Shown here: positions 27,224 to 42,200 of the stretch, in pieces
How positions within the stretch are numbered: the stretch's first letter is position 1
Layout: every line of letters begins with the position of its first letter
DNA from: Cichorium intybus
Taxonomy: Eukaryota > Streptophyta > Magnoliopsida > Asterales > Asteraceae
Assembly (NCBI GenBank): GCA_023525715.1
Contig: CM042013.1
Location: 76,863,494 to 76,927,493 of the forward strand
DNA: 64,000 bases
Direction of reading: 5' to 3'
The notes under the pieces: model-generated
The model's database searches: none
What the model was told of the DNA's origin: nothing
What the model saw: the letters and a program-made list of their open reading frames with translations, nothing else
Position numbers and translations under genes: made by a program

Positions 27224-30200
27224 AATTTTTCAACTTTTGTCTCATTGACATCTGTCTTATCATGTCATATCACCTTTCTTACTATGGGGACATTATGTTT
27301 CTTTTTTTTTAATTTAAATAATTAAGTAACCAATAAAATAATATCATGAAGAAAAATGTAAATAGAACCTTGTGAAGGTTGTTGAATCCAAGGACCATTT
27401 ATCACATTGAGAATCGTACACGCCTCCCCATATTCAAGATCAGATAGTAGTTTTGGAGTAAGCAAGAAACACCTACATATCATACAAAAATAAAATTATT
27501 TAAAATGTACAAGTTTTCTAGGGCTATTTTCAAGGGCATTTGCGTCTTTTACACAAGTTCCAGTCCCATTATTTTGGATCGGACAAAAATATTTATATTC
27601 GTCCAATTGACATCAGTCTTTAGTCTAATGCATGTCAAACACAGTACAATGTCTGTTCTGTTTTGTCCTGTTGTGGGGCCAAAAAGGGAAAAGGAAATAT
27701 GAAGAAAATGACGAAAGAGCCCTTACTGTGGAGTATTAGGCTGGCTTGCAGCTCTGACTAATTGTTGAAACATTTTTCTTTCGTTAATGGGGTCCATTCC
27801 TAACAAATATAAAAAATTAGTTATATATTACATGTTAAGGTAAACAAATCATAACACGATTAAAATAAATATTAAAGAATTATTTTTTATTCAAGAATGC
27901 AAAATAAAACTCAAAAACCTTGATTTATTTCATCAACAACCCTAAATGGGCAGTTTGTGAGGTCTTGTAGTGAAACAAGGTAAAGAATTGTTGAAACCGA
28001 ACGTTCCTACACAATGATAAGATTGTTATATAATATGACATAAAAAATGGGAAAGTTTTTATTAATTTAAAGGAAAATGCAGAAAATAGCAATGTATTGT
28101 CATTGATTTGTTTATTTAGCAATTAGCATCTTACTTTCATTTCTTCAAATTACAGCATTGTATTTTTAAAAATCTACCGGCTAAATACAAAGTAATTTTC
28201 TCCACTATAATTGGAAATATATTTCAAATATAATATCCTAATTAAAAAAAGGATGTAAAATGTTATATTTTGGTAAAATTTTCAAAAATGTCAATTATAA
28301 AAAAAAAAAAGGAGTTGGATGTAGAATGCTATAATTGGGTTGGCTTTTCAAAGTACAATGCCTAAATAAATAAATAACTGAAAGTACAATGCTTTTATAA
28401 GAAGAAAATAAAGTAGGATGCTATGATAGACAAATTATTAAAAGTACGTTGCTATTTATAGAATAAATTTAAAGAACTTATTGTTATACCCCTCCAGACT
28501 GATGGTGAGCACTTAGAACTTGAAGTTGTCCTGTTTGCCTGGAATTATGAAATTAAAAAGCAAATGTAAATAATTTGTTGTTTCTTAACAAAGTTATTTA
28601 ATTTCAAACAAAACAATTAATAAAGGGTTAAATGCAAGAAATAGAAACGTACTTTCATTACTTTTTTTATTACAGCATCCTACTTTCATTTCTTCCTATT
28701 ACAGCATTGTACTTTGAAAAAATCTCATCCAAACACATGCTATAATTGGATAGATTTTTCAAAGTACAACGCCTTATTGAGAAAAAAATTAAAAGTAGAG
28801 TAAATTACAGTTTTGGTCCCTGTGGTTTACAACAAATTACAGTTTTGGTCCTTGTAGTTTCCAAATCTTTCATTTTTGGTCTCTCCCTCTGTTACTGTTT
28901 GTGTAAACAACAAGGACCCAAAGTGAAAGATTTGGAAACCACAAGGACCAAAAGTGAAAGATTTGGAAACCACAGAGACCAGACCACAGGTGCAAGATTT
29001 TTAAAACTAGGACCAAAAATGTAATTTGGTCTAAACCATAGAGACCAAAACTGTAATTTACTCTTAAAAGTATAATGCTGTAAGAGAGAGAAATGAAAGT
29101 AGAATGCTAAAATGCATAAATAAATAAAAGTATGTTGTTATTTCTTGCATTTAGTGTGTAAATTAAATAAAAAAGAGAGTTTGAATGGGAATACCTGAAT
29201 TTGACTTTGATAAGAACTCCATAGTTATCAAATTCATTTCCGTGTTCATCTGCATACATGAATTTAAATTTAATAGAGTGGTTAATGAATGTGTTATAAA
29301 ATATAAAATTCCAGGGGTATTTTGGGCATACCTAATAAAACCTCTCCAGCAACAGCCATTTCTTGGAAATTCTTGCTGAATGTCTCGTTTATTTGAGCAA
29401 CTAAGTTTCTAAGAGTCGGAAGCCATCTTCCCTGGAAGTAAAGCAAGAATTAGAGAATGTTTTTGATGATGAGAATGAGAAGGGCATTTATGTCTTTTAC
29501 ACAAACGAGAGATCGAGTGCGAGTCTTTGTCCCACCTTTTTTGGTGGGACAAAACTTGTAATTATTGTACCATTGACATTCTAGGGCTATTTTTTAGATG
29601 ATGAGGATGAGAAGGGCATTTATGTCTTTTTGCAGACAAAAAAGTAAGCCTTGTTACACCTTTTTGGAAGGGACAAAAAATTGCAATTTTTGTACACCAT
29701 TGACATTATACGGCTGTTTTCGATGATGAGGGTGAGAAGGGCGTTTACGTCTTTTTGCAAAGACAAAAGATCAAGACCGAGTCCTTGTCCCACCTTTTTT
29801 AGGAGGACAAAAAAATTGCAATTTCTGTAGTACTGAAATTCTAGGGCTATTTTCAATGAGGACGAGAAGGGCATTTACGTCTTTTTGCACAAACAAAAGA
29901 TCAAGAACGAGTCCTTGTCCCATTGTTTTCAGTTTTTGTAACATTCTTAGGCTGTTGACGATGATGAGAGTGAGAAGGGCAATTACGTCATTTTGCACAG
30001 ACGAATTGTTACACCTTTTTCGGGGGGAAAAAAGTTGCAACTTTTTTATTTTTACAACTTTAAAGATGTCCTGATTTAAATTCTAATGAATAAAGATGAA
30101 TTAATTAACCTTTAAAGAATCCAATTCATTTAAACGTGCAGTCATTTCTTTTTCATCTGATTCCAGTTTCGTTGAAAGTTCCTCTATCTGTCAAGGAAAA

Positions 30201-33200
30201 ATCATCTCAATAAAACATTATTTAAATATATTTGAGTCAAAAAAATAAAAATAATAAAAGATTACTTTTTTCCGGCGGCGTTCATATTCCTCCAAAATGT
30301 TGTGATTCAAAAAGAGAATGGAATTGGCTTGAGAGGTAATATCTTGAATTGCTGCATTCAGTTCCTCAATAGTAGAAGGCATCTATAAAACAGCATTTAA
30401 ATTTCATTTAATCGGTAAATAATATTGTTGGATTCAAGTAATAGCAACCTACTTTCTATGATTTGTTTATTATAGCATCCTACTTTTATTTCTTCCAATT
30501 ACAGCATTGTATTTTTAAAAAAAATCCAATTATAACAATGTCAAATTTTCATTGCTATAATCGGATTTCGTTTACGTCCTTACAAACTTCTATAATTACA
30601 TGTATATCCTTATAAAATTTGAAATTACGTATATATCCTTACAAACCCTAAAAGATCACATATATACCCAAAAGAGTAATGTAATAATAACTAATCATTT
30701 TAAAAATTAAAAAACTTTATTTAATTCAATTTTTTATAGTTTTAAAAACGAATTAAATTGTGACATTACCATACTACCCTTCTTCCAAATTTTCCAAATA
30801 TATCAGTCATTAAAATTTCTTATAATTCGATATGGAATATGCGATCATAGTCGAATTTGTCGTGATCAGTTGTTTAAATGTGAAGGAGTTGTGGATTGTG
30901 GAAGGATTCCATAGGGGTATTTTAGTAACTTGGGTACAATCTACTTTAAAAACTGTTTTTATTTTTTAAAAGATTAATTATTATTATTAAATTAATCGTT
31001 TGGGTATATATGTGATTTTTTAGGATTTGTAAGGATATATACGTAATTTCAAATTTTATAAGGATATATACTTAATTATAGAGCTTTATAAAGATATAAA
31101 CGAAATTCTCCCTATTTTTAAAAGTATAATGCCTTCAAAAGAAAAACTTGAAAGTATAATGATATAATTTGGTAGATATTTCAAGGTAGAATGCCTTAAT
31201 AATTAAAAGATTAGAAGTAAAAGGTTGTAATAGAAAGAAACAAAAGTAGGATACTATAATACACAAATAAATGAAAGTACATTACTACAATAATTGATTT
31301 GTTTATTATAGCATTTTACAGCATTGTATTTTGAAAAATCTACTCAATTATAACAATGTGATCTAAATACATAGAAATTTTCACTGCTGTAATTAAGTAG
31401 ATTTTTCAAAGTACAATGTCTTAATTAGAAATAAATTGGTAAGTATAGTGCTATAATTTGGTAGATTTTCCAAAGTACAATGCCTTAATAATAAAATTTG
31501 ATGAAAATACAATGTTGTAATAGAAAGAAATGAAAGTAGGGTGCTATAATACACAAATAAACGAAAGTAACTTCTAGTTATTGCTTTTAGAATTATAATA
31601 AATTTACTTAAAATTATACAAGTTTAGAAGCAAACCTGAAGAAATTCCTGTTCAAGTGCCCGAGTAATAACCGCAACTGATTCCGCTTCTTTTTTGGCTG
31701 CTGCCAATTGTTGGCGGTGAGCCTCCACCGCATCTTTACCTTATAAAATGAAAAAAAAAAAAAAAAAAAACAAATAAATACATTTTATTAAAATGATTAA
31801 CGGCTTTTTATTTAGGGGTTTAGGTCAAATTTGGTCACTTAACTTTTGGTTTTGTGCTCATTTAATCACTTAACTCTTTTTAAGTTGTAAAAGGTCACTG
31901 AACTTATTAATTTGTATCAAAATGGTCATTAAACTTTTTTTGTGGTCACTTAACTTTTGAAAGTGTTCTAAAATGGTTACTAAATTTTCGAAATTGTGCT
32001 CATTCGGTTTTATTTGTTTTTTTTCAGAATTTGTTTTTACAAATTCATTTTTTTATTTCGTTTTTACGTGTTTGTTCACAATCCATTTTTTGGCTTCATT
32101 TTTACATTGTTTTTAAATGTTTTTTCATCATTCAGTTTTATAACTTAATTTTTTACAACGTTTTTGTATTTTTTTTTCACAATCTATTTATACAACTTCG
32201 TTTTCATGTTTTTTTTAATTATAAAAATGAGTTTATAAACCGAATTATAGAAAAACATGTAAAAACAAAATAAAAAAAGAATTTGTAAAAATAAATTCTG
32301 AAAAGTGAAACATATAAAATTGAATGAGTACAATTTTGAAAGTTTAGTGACCATTTTGACAAAGTTTCAAAAGTTAAGTGACCACAAAAAAAGTTTAATG
32401 ACCACTTTGGTACAAATTAATAAGTTGGGTGGCTATTTACAACTTAAAAGGAGTTAAATGACTAAATGAGCACAAAGCTAAAAGTTAAGTAACTAAATTT
32501 GACCTTAACCCTTTATTTAAAATACAATTTCTCTTTCTAAAAGCAACACGAAAACATATTTTTATTATAACCTTAACTGGATTCTAATGAGCTTTTAATT
32601 TTATAATTTCATAAATAAAATTATAATTAGATAGTGTAGAGTAGAGTACATCTTATACATTGTATTTACATATAATATTAAAAATTCATAGGAAAAGTGT
32701 TTCCATTCCTATCAACCAAACATTATGATGGAATGCAATGACTCATTCCATTCCTTTGTCATATCATATCATTTCAATGCAACCTAAAAACTGAAAAGAA
32801 AATGTAAGAGTGAGAAGAAACATACATTGTTCAAAATGTAAAGAAGCTTGCAATGCAAGTTTTTCTTGCTGCTTGATACTTGCTTCCATTTCTTTAATCT
32901 GACAAAATGACAATAATGAGACACTCAATGTTAAAGAAATAATTTTTATATTTTTTTAAATCCCAAAAGGGTTATAGTATTTGTGGTTTATTATACGAGA
33001 TACAAAAATGACACAAGAAGTTTTTTATTTTTTTTCTGTAGTTTAAAGTTTAAACCAATAAAATATATACATAAAATTATAAGAAACAAACATGATAAGA
33101 CATTTTTTACCTTCATCTCAATTTCAATTGAGGCCATGAATTTTTCAGCATAAGTTTTTCTGTATCCAGTTGCTTGAATCAGTAAATTCTGCAGACAGTA

Positions 33201-36200
33201 AATGATCAGAAATTTAGAATCACAAAAAAAAAAAAAATATATGACATGGGCTAAATGCAAGAAATAGCAACGTACTTTCATTTATTTGTTTATTACACCA
33301 TCTTACTTCCATTTCTTTCTATTACATTTACATCATTATACTTTTAGGTGTTGTTTCTTTTTTTACTTAATGAATTTAATGCAAAAAATACTTGTATACG
33401 ATTGTTTCTTTTTTACTTAATGCTAACAAAATATCGTAATGATTTAAGTTAAAAAATAGGTGTCCTTAACATTAAGATTAAGTCATGATTTTATATTTAG
33501 TTTTCCTGAATTGCCCTTACTTTCCTCGATAAAAATCATATTTATATCAAAAATTATGAGTAATTGAGTGTATATGTAATGCTTACATATTAATTTATTC
33601 ACTATTATATATGTAAATATCATAAAAAAATTTATGTGTTCGTTATTTTGTTTAATTCATTACATATGTAAATATTAATTGTTTGAATTTAATTTCATCA
33701 CTTGAACTTACTTTAGTTATGTTCAATTTAATTTATTAATCATTCTATCTTTTTTTTAAAAAAAATTTAATGTGAATATGTTCAACTTTAATTTATAACA
33801 ATTATTAAATACATTATCATTTGTTATTTATCAAGTTTAAACATAAGGTAAAATAGTCATTTATTCAGATTCAGAGTACAAAAAAGAAACAGGATATATA
33901 TATCAACAACAATGTATTTATTCGAATATAGTTATCCATTCAGCAACATTTATCAATTCAGGACTTAACAAGAAAAAAAAAAAAGAAACAAGGCCTTAAT
34001 CTTTTTTCTTATACTTTAAAAAATGCACCCAATTATAGCATTGTATTACATTTACATCAATGTACTTTTTTAATCTTTTTTCTTATACTTTAAAAAATGC
34101 ACCCAATTATAACATTGTACTTTCACTTTTTTTCTTTTGAAAAATCCACTCAATAATAGCAGCCAAAATTGCTTTGTATTTGGATAATATAGCCATAATA
34201 TACATAACAACAAAAGTACGTTGCTATATTATATATACCTTCATTTCCAATGCACATTTAAATCTTTGGACATTTAAGCCCTCAGCATCTTCAACAAGCT
34301 TTGCCATTGCAACCGCCATGTCTTCTTCCCTTCCCATTGATTCTAATTTCAACCTTTTTTGCTCTAAAAAAACAACACATTCATATTATCATACAATACG
34401 ATAATCTATAAAAATAAAAATTTAAAGAATATACAAAAATGGGGTATACTCACTAACTCTATTTTCTAGCTCACGATGTTTCTTTTTCTCAAGTTGTACT
34501 TCATTAACAAGACTCTCCTGCATATTGTCATTAAGTGTAATTAACCAAAAAAAAAAAAAAAAATCAAAAGTAGAATATGAAAGTAGGATGCTATAATTGA
34601 ACAAAAGTAGAAAACATACACGTTGTTTTTGAAGTTGAGCTTGTGAATCTTCTAACTCCTTTATTTCACTTTGAAATGACCGAAAACTTGCTTCTAAATT
34701 AGAAATAGTTTCATCCAGCTCATTTTTCTTTGCCCTAAGTATGTTTAATTCCTCACCATCTGTATCTGAAAATATTTAAAAGAAAAAAAGTTTTATATTG
34801 TGGTTTTTGGTTTTTTCAATTTATACCCTGTATTTTGGGAGTTTACTCTATTGGGCTGTTAAGTTTGATACTTCCCAATTTAGCCCCTGCTGTTTTTGTT
34901 TGAAGTTAAAAAATAGCAAAACAACATGGGAACCATAAAAATGTGGTTTTTTACTTTTTTAGGAAAATATATAAATTTTAGATAAATTAATCTACTCCAA
35001 CTTTTTTGGAAAAGATGATACAGATATAAGAATATGAAAATTTTGAAAATATTTATAAAAAAAAAAGTTTTATATTGTCGTTTTTAGTTTTTTCAATTTA
35101 TACCCTGTATTTTGGCAGTTTACTCTATTGGGCCGTTAAGTTTGATACTTCCCAATTTAGCCGCTGCTGTTTTTATTTGAAGTTTAAAAATAGCAAAACA
35201 ACATGGGAACCATAAAAATGTGGTTTTTAACTTTTTTAGCAAAATATATAAATTTTTGATAAATTAATCTACTCCAACTTTTTTGGAAAAGATGATAGTC
35301 ATGATACAGATATAAGAATATGAAAATATTGAAAATATTTATAAAAAAAAAAAGTTTTATATTGTGGTTTTTAGTTTTTTCAATTTATACCCTGTATTTT
35401 GGCAGTTTACTCTATTGAACTATTAAATTTGATACTTCACAATTTAGCCCTTGTTTTTTTTTTTTTTTTGATACAGCGCATGAAGTTTAAAGTAAGCAAA
35501 ACAAAATGGAAACCATAAAAGGTAGGTTTTTTAGCAAAATGTATAAATTTTTAATAAATTAATCGACTCCAACTTTTTTGGAAAAGATGATACAGATAAG
35601 AATATGAAAATTTTGAAAATATTTATAAAAAAAAAAAGTTTTATATTGTGGTTTTTAGTTTTTTCAATTTATACCCTGTATTTTGGCAGTTTATTCTATT
35701 GGGCTGATAAGTTTGATACTTCCCAATTTAGCCCCTGTTTTTTGTTTGAAGTTTACAAATAGGAAAACAACATGGGAACCATAAAAATGTGGTTTTTAAC
35801 TTTTTTAGCAAAATATATAAATTTTTGATAAATTAATCTACTCCAACGTTTTTGGAGAAGATGATACAGATATAAGAAGGGAAATCTCCAATAAAGTCCC
35901 AATATTTTGGCTCAGTTTATGAAAAAGTCCCAAATTAATTTTTATTAACAAAAAAGTCCCAAATTAATTTTTATTAACAAAAAAGAACAGAAACCGGTTA
36001 ATGTTTGGACTTTTCCGTAAACTATGCGAAAATATTATGACTTTATTGATGATAAAACATGTAGTTTCTGTCCTTTTTTGTTAATAAAAATTAATTTGGG
36101 ACTTTTTTGTTAATAAAAATTAATTTGGGACTTTTCCGTATACTATGCGAAAATATTAGGACTTTATTGATGATAAAACATGTAGTCTCTGTCTTTTTTG

Positions 36201-39200
36201 TTAATAAAAATTAATTTGGGACTTTTTTGTTAATAAAAATTAATTTGGGACTTTTCCGTAAACTGAGCCAAAATTTTAGGACTTTATTGATGATAAAACA
36301 TGTAGTTTCTGTCCTTTCTTGTTAATAAAAATTAATTTGGGACTTTTTTGTTAATAAAAATTAGTTTGGGACTTTTTAATAAACTGAGCAAAAATTTTGT
36401 GACTTTAATGGAGATTTCCCATATAAGAATATAAAATAGGGTAAACAAATGATGGTTTAAAGTTTTGATTTAATGATTTGAAATTTTTACTGCCAAAATC
36501 GTTCCCATCAAAAATTAGCAACAAAAAGATTTAAAAAATATATATATATTTAGAATCTTACTGGATGAAAGAAGATTGGAGTCACGAACTGATTCAACAG
36601 ATGCTGAAACATGACCACCGTATCTTGATTTAGACCATCGATAATGATTATCAGGAGTCCATAGATCCGTTATTCCAAAACCAGGTGCCATGTCAGCATT
36701 TTCATCACTCTTTTTTGACCCTATGTACTGGTGGAATGATTAAAAGAACATAAGTTTTAGTATAAAGTTATTGGAGAACACATAAATCTTAAAACACTTT
36801 TTAAGTTTTTTTTTTTTTTTTTTTTTTTTTTGATAACCGAGGACCCCACCCGACCCATCCTTTGGATGACCATCAAGCAACCTCGGGGCCCACGCACACC
36901 TGGCAGCAGGGTGGTCCGGGTCAATCACCTATGGGGGTAGAGAGGTGGCCAGTGGCCATCCCCTGATTGAAACCTAACACTCTCTATGGGGAAAGGGAGG
37001 GAGTGAGATTAGAACTTGGAACCTCTTTATGGGGGAAGAGAAAGAGTCCAAAGCCTTATCCACTAGACCATCAGGGTGATGGTTAACACTTTTTAAGTTT
37101 ATCTCTGCTTTGGTTGGATGGAATGGAATGAGCAGGGTAATGGAATCAGTAATTACATTCCGTGATTATATTTGGTTGGTATGTAGGAATGGAATAGATT
37201 TCGTATGAAGCTTTTATATTATAAGTAAATAAATACAATGTATAATATTTTTTTGAGTAAATTACAGTTTTGGTCCCTGTGATTTACACAAAATTAGAGT
37301 TTTGGTCCTAGTTTTGAAAATCTTGCACCGGTGGTCCATGTGGTTTCCAAATCTTTCAGTTTTGGTCCCTGTGGTTTCCAAATCATTCACTTTTGGTCCC
37401 TCTCTCGGTTACTGTTTGTGTAAACCATAGGGACCGATAGTGAAAGATTTGGAAACCACAGGGACCAAAAGTGAAAGATTTGGAATCCATAGGGATCATT
37501 GGTGCAAGATTTCAAGACTTGTACTAAAACTGCAATTTGATGTAAACCACAGGGACCAAAACTGTAATTTACTCTATTTGTTTTATTTTGTAGATTACTT
37601 ATGATTAACAAATTCTTTTACTTAGAGAAATAGAAAATCAAAGATAATAAAAGCTTGTCATAACCAAAATAACTTATTACAATGATAAATAATATTTTTG
37701 AGTTATTTTTAGGGTTTATTTCATAAAAAACCTTATATTTTCAACTTTTTTCTGTTTAAACCTAAATTTTAATTTAGCCCCTTTACCTGATTTTACAGGT
37801 TACATATACTTTTTTTTTTCCAGAAAAGACCCTAATTTCTTTATTTTTTTCCCAAAAAAACCCTCAATTTTCTTTTTCAGAAAACTTTTTAAATTAAAAA
37901 GTTTCTCCAAAAGATAGGTCTTTTTTGAAAAAAAGTAAACTTTTAGGTTTAAACAGAAAAAAGTTGAAAATGTAGGGTTTTTTATGAAATAAACCCTTAT
38001 TTTTAAACCAAAATTGTAATTTAACTTGCATAATGCAAATCTTTTAAAAAAGAATTCACGTCACTAGAACGGAAGGAATCGGAATGGTCCATTCCGTTCC
38101 ATCAAGCTAAACAAAAACAAACACGTCTTTTTCAATTCCAATGGAATAAACCATTCCATTCCGTACCCAATTCCATCATACCAATTACCAAACACTATCA
38201 TCACAATTTACACAATTATTAAACATTAATAAAAAAAACATACCGAATTTTCTAAACCAGCTTGTCCAATCAAGACCTCTTTGACTGCATATGGAGCATC
38301 AAAAACTTGGTCAAGCCTTGAATATATGCCCATGGATGACATCTGCTTTTTTATTTTATGACAATGTAAAAACAAATATTAATGTAAAAATCCACGTACA
38401 ATATTTATAAAAAAAATTAGAAAAAAAAACATCACATGCCTCTTGAGATATATGCAATGGCATCGGGTTGCGGTTTCCATCAGCCACATGATTTATAACT
38501 GCAACATCAAATGATTTAAGGTTCTTGAACAAGTAATCACGGTCACCAGAATCTTGAGTTATAAAAGCCTGCATTTTAAAAAAAATAAAAAATAAAAATA
38601 AATGATTAGCAATGGGACAGCAAAAATAGAAAGGTTAAATATATAATTGAGTAAACTAATAAAAATGATCAGTGTACTATCTGATTTTTACTGTGTTTAG
38701 TGCAAATTTTAAACCATTTTTCAGTTTTGGTCCTTATTGCAATGTTTCTTACGATTTCAGTCCCTGTAACCTTGAAATAATAACAAATTTTTGAAAAAGG
38801 TTCCAACTTTGGACTAAACACGGTAAAAAGCAGAAAGCACGGGGACCAATTTTGTAATTTAGTTTAAATAATAACCAAGTTTGAAAAACATTTCCGTCCA
38901 CATCAACTAAAAATATAAATTAAAAAATAAAAAATAAAAATGATTAGCAATAAGACAACAAAAATAGAAAGGTTATATAAATAATCGAGTAAATTTATAA
39001 AAAATGATCCACGTACAATCTGATTTTACCATGTTTAGTCCAAAATTTAAACCTTTTTTTTCAGTTTTTGTCCTTATTTCAAGGTTTGTTATCGATTTTG
39101 GTCCCTGGAACCTTGAAATAATAACCAAATTTGAAAAAGGTTTCAACTTTGGACTAGATACAGTAAAAGGCAGAAAGCACAGGGACCAATTATGTAATTT

Positions 39201-42200
39201 AGTCTAGATTATTAGTAGTAGGGATGAAAAATAAACTTTGTTACTATTGTTTCAATAAGCCTGCCATGTCATATGTCCACATCAACAAAAAATATAAAAT
39301 TTCACACAATGGAACAAATATGAAAGTTAAGTCGTTAAACATCGTGAAAAAAAAGTTGGGGGTACCTAGGTGTAACATGTGTGAAACTTGTTGCTATTAA
39401 GTGACATTCTCCCTTTATTTTATTACATATATGGATAAGAGTAAATTACAGTTTTGGTCCCTATGGTTTACACAAAATTACAGTTTTGGTCCTAGTTTTG
39501 AAAATCTTGCACCGGTGGTCCATGTGGTTTCCAAATCTTTCACTTTTGGTCCCTCCCTCTGTTACCGTTTGTGTAAACCATAGGGACCAAAAGTGAAAGA
39601 TTTGGAAACCACAGGGACCAAAAGTGAAAGTTTTGGAAACCACAGGGACCAAAAGTGAAAGATTTGGAATCCATAGGGATCGTTGGTGCAAGATTTCAAA
39701 ACTTGGACTAAAACTGCAATGTGATGTAAACCACAGGGACCAAAACTGTAATTTACTCTATGGATAATATTTCATGGAGTATAATTAACTTATTAGCTAT
39801 TTCAAAAAAACAAAAAAGTATCCTTTAAATATAACCAATTAACAAATAGATCCCACTACTTTCAAAAAGCTACCTTCAGCCCTCCATAATGTTAGCAAAA
39901 AGTGTAATCAAGGGGCATAATCGTCATATTGCACAAAACTGAAATTTGCATTTATTTTAATGTACCTTCCAGATGTAATAAGGAACATGGCTCTCTAAAA
40001 AGGCGGCATGAAGGGGGTTTGAGATGTTAACCTGAAACATTATTAAAAATAATTAAGAAAATACAATTTATATATTTCTATAAGGTTAAATGCAAGAAAC
40101 AGCAATAAACTTTATTTATTTGTTTATTAAAACGTCATTCTAATACAACGCAAATTTTAGATTTTTTAAGTGATAATGTCCTAATAAGAAAAAAAAATTG
40201 GAAGTATAATGCTATAATTGAGTAGATTTTTTAAAGTACAATGCCTTAATAAAAAAAAGAATTAATAAACAATGTTGTAATGGAAAGAAACTAAAGTAGG
40301 ATGCTATGATAGACAAATAAATAAAAGTACATTGCTATTTCATACAAGAAATACTAACTTACTTTCATTGATATGTTTATTATAATCTCCAACTTTTAGA
40401 TTTTTCAAAATATAATGTCCTAATAAGAAAAAGGGATATATTCAGGAAAGTCTGTATATTTTGACCATATATTCGATTAAGCCCGAATTGTTTTTTTATA
40501 TTCAATTAAGCCCAACGTTTTGTTAAATGTTTACAATTTTAGTATATATAAAAAGGAAATATTCATTAAAGTCCTTACATTTTCACTCTTAACAATTTAT
40601 AGTTGAATTTTCAGTTTTTATTTAATTAAGTTCTTATATTTTGATGCTTACATTTTGACCTTATACATCATCAGTTGTAGAAATATAAAAATGGCATAAC
40701 CAACTACTATCCAAAATTGTAAACATTTAACAAAATGTCGGGCTTAATTGAATAGGGAAATCTCCAATAAAGTCCTAATATTTTGGCTCAGTTTATAAAA
40801 AAATCTCAAATTAATTTTTATCAACAAAAATGTCCCAAATTAATTTTTATTAACAAAAAAGGACAGAAAACCGGCTAATGTTGGGACTTTTCCGTAAATT
40901 GTGCGAAAATATTAGGACTTTATTGAAGATAAAACATGTAGTTTCTGTCTTTTTTGTTAATAAAAATTAATTTGGGACTTTTTTCTTAATAAAAATTAAT
41001 TTGGGACTTTTTTGTTAATAAAAACTAATTTGGGATTTTTTCATAAACTGAGCCAAAATATTCGGACTTTAATAAAGATTTCCCTAATTGAATATAAAAA
41101 ACAATTAGGGCTTAATCGAATATATGGTCAAAATATAAGGACTTTCCTGAATATACCCCTAAGAAAAAAAACAAAAAGTACAATGCTAAAAATGGAAAGA
41201 TTTTCCCATGTACAAAAATAAATCAAAAGTACAATGCTGTAATAGAAAGAAATCAAAGTAGGATGCTATAATAGACAAATAAATAAAAGTACATTGCTAT
41301 ATTATGCAAAAATCTATTTTTATAAAAGTGAAGTACCTCAATTAACACAGGACCATACACCTCTTTTTTAAATTCATGGCGGTGAGCTTGTACCCATTGA
41401 TAAGCATCTGATATTTTTTCAGCTCCTGAATTTCTTAATGCCTGTAAACGTTTATTTTTTATATTTTCCATTTCTTTTAATCTTTCTGCAGATTGTCTTG
41501 CTAACATTTTATTTCTTTCTAGAAGCTTCTCCTTCTCTTTCTTTTGGTATCTTTTCTCTCTTGCTGATGCTTCAAGCTCCAATATTTCAGCACCAAGTTT
41601 TTCCTGAAAATAAATGTTTATATAAAAAAAAGAAAAGAAATAACCAGACATGAAACAATTTTGTGTATAAAACAAAAAAAATGTAATCAAAAATAGAAAA
41701 CTGAAAAAAGAAAAAACACTGACCAAGTTGGCCATTCAACCATCCTACATGGCATTTTCTTATTGGTTAGTTTATATTCTTGTAAATTTGGCTTTATTTT
41801 TACTTAAAAGAATACAACAAAATTACTAATCTTTTTCCTTTATGAATAGAGCCAAAAAATGGCATATTTTCATATACAGTACAATCCCAACTCTTCATTT
41901 CTAAAATCTTGTTGTTTATTTTAATGTATAAAATTTTTAGAATGTGAACTAATTTTTTATATATTACTTATAATCTCAAATAAAACAAAAGCTGATTATA
42001 AATAGTAACAAACATTAAATATATAATAAGAATATAAATACCATCCTACATGGCATTTTTTTATTGGTTAGTTTATATTTTTGAATAAAACTTATTTGGT
42101 TATAAATTTGGATTTATTTTTACTTAAAAACATACAACAAAATTCATAATCTTTTCCTTTATGAATAGAGCCAAAAAAATGGCATAATGTCACATACAAT

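Noticed and set aside
41253..41735. Stand-alone 160-codon coiled-coil ORF
   Set aside because: Its central part is SMC5 exon 10 (41337-41603); the extensions are intron.
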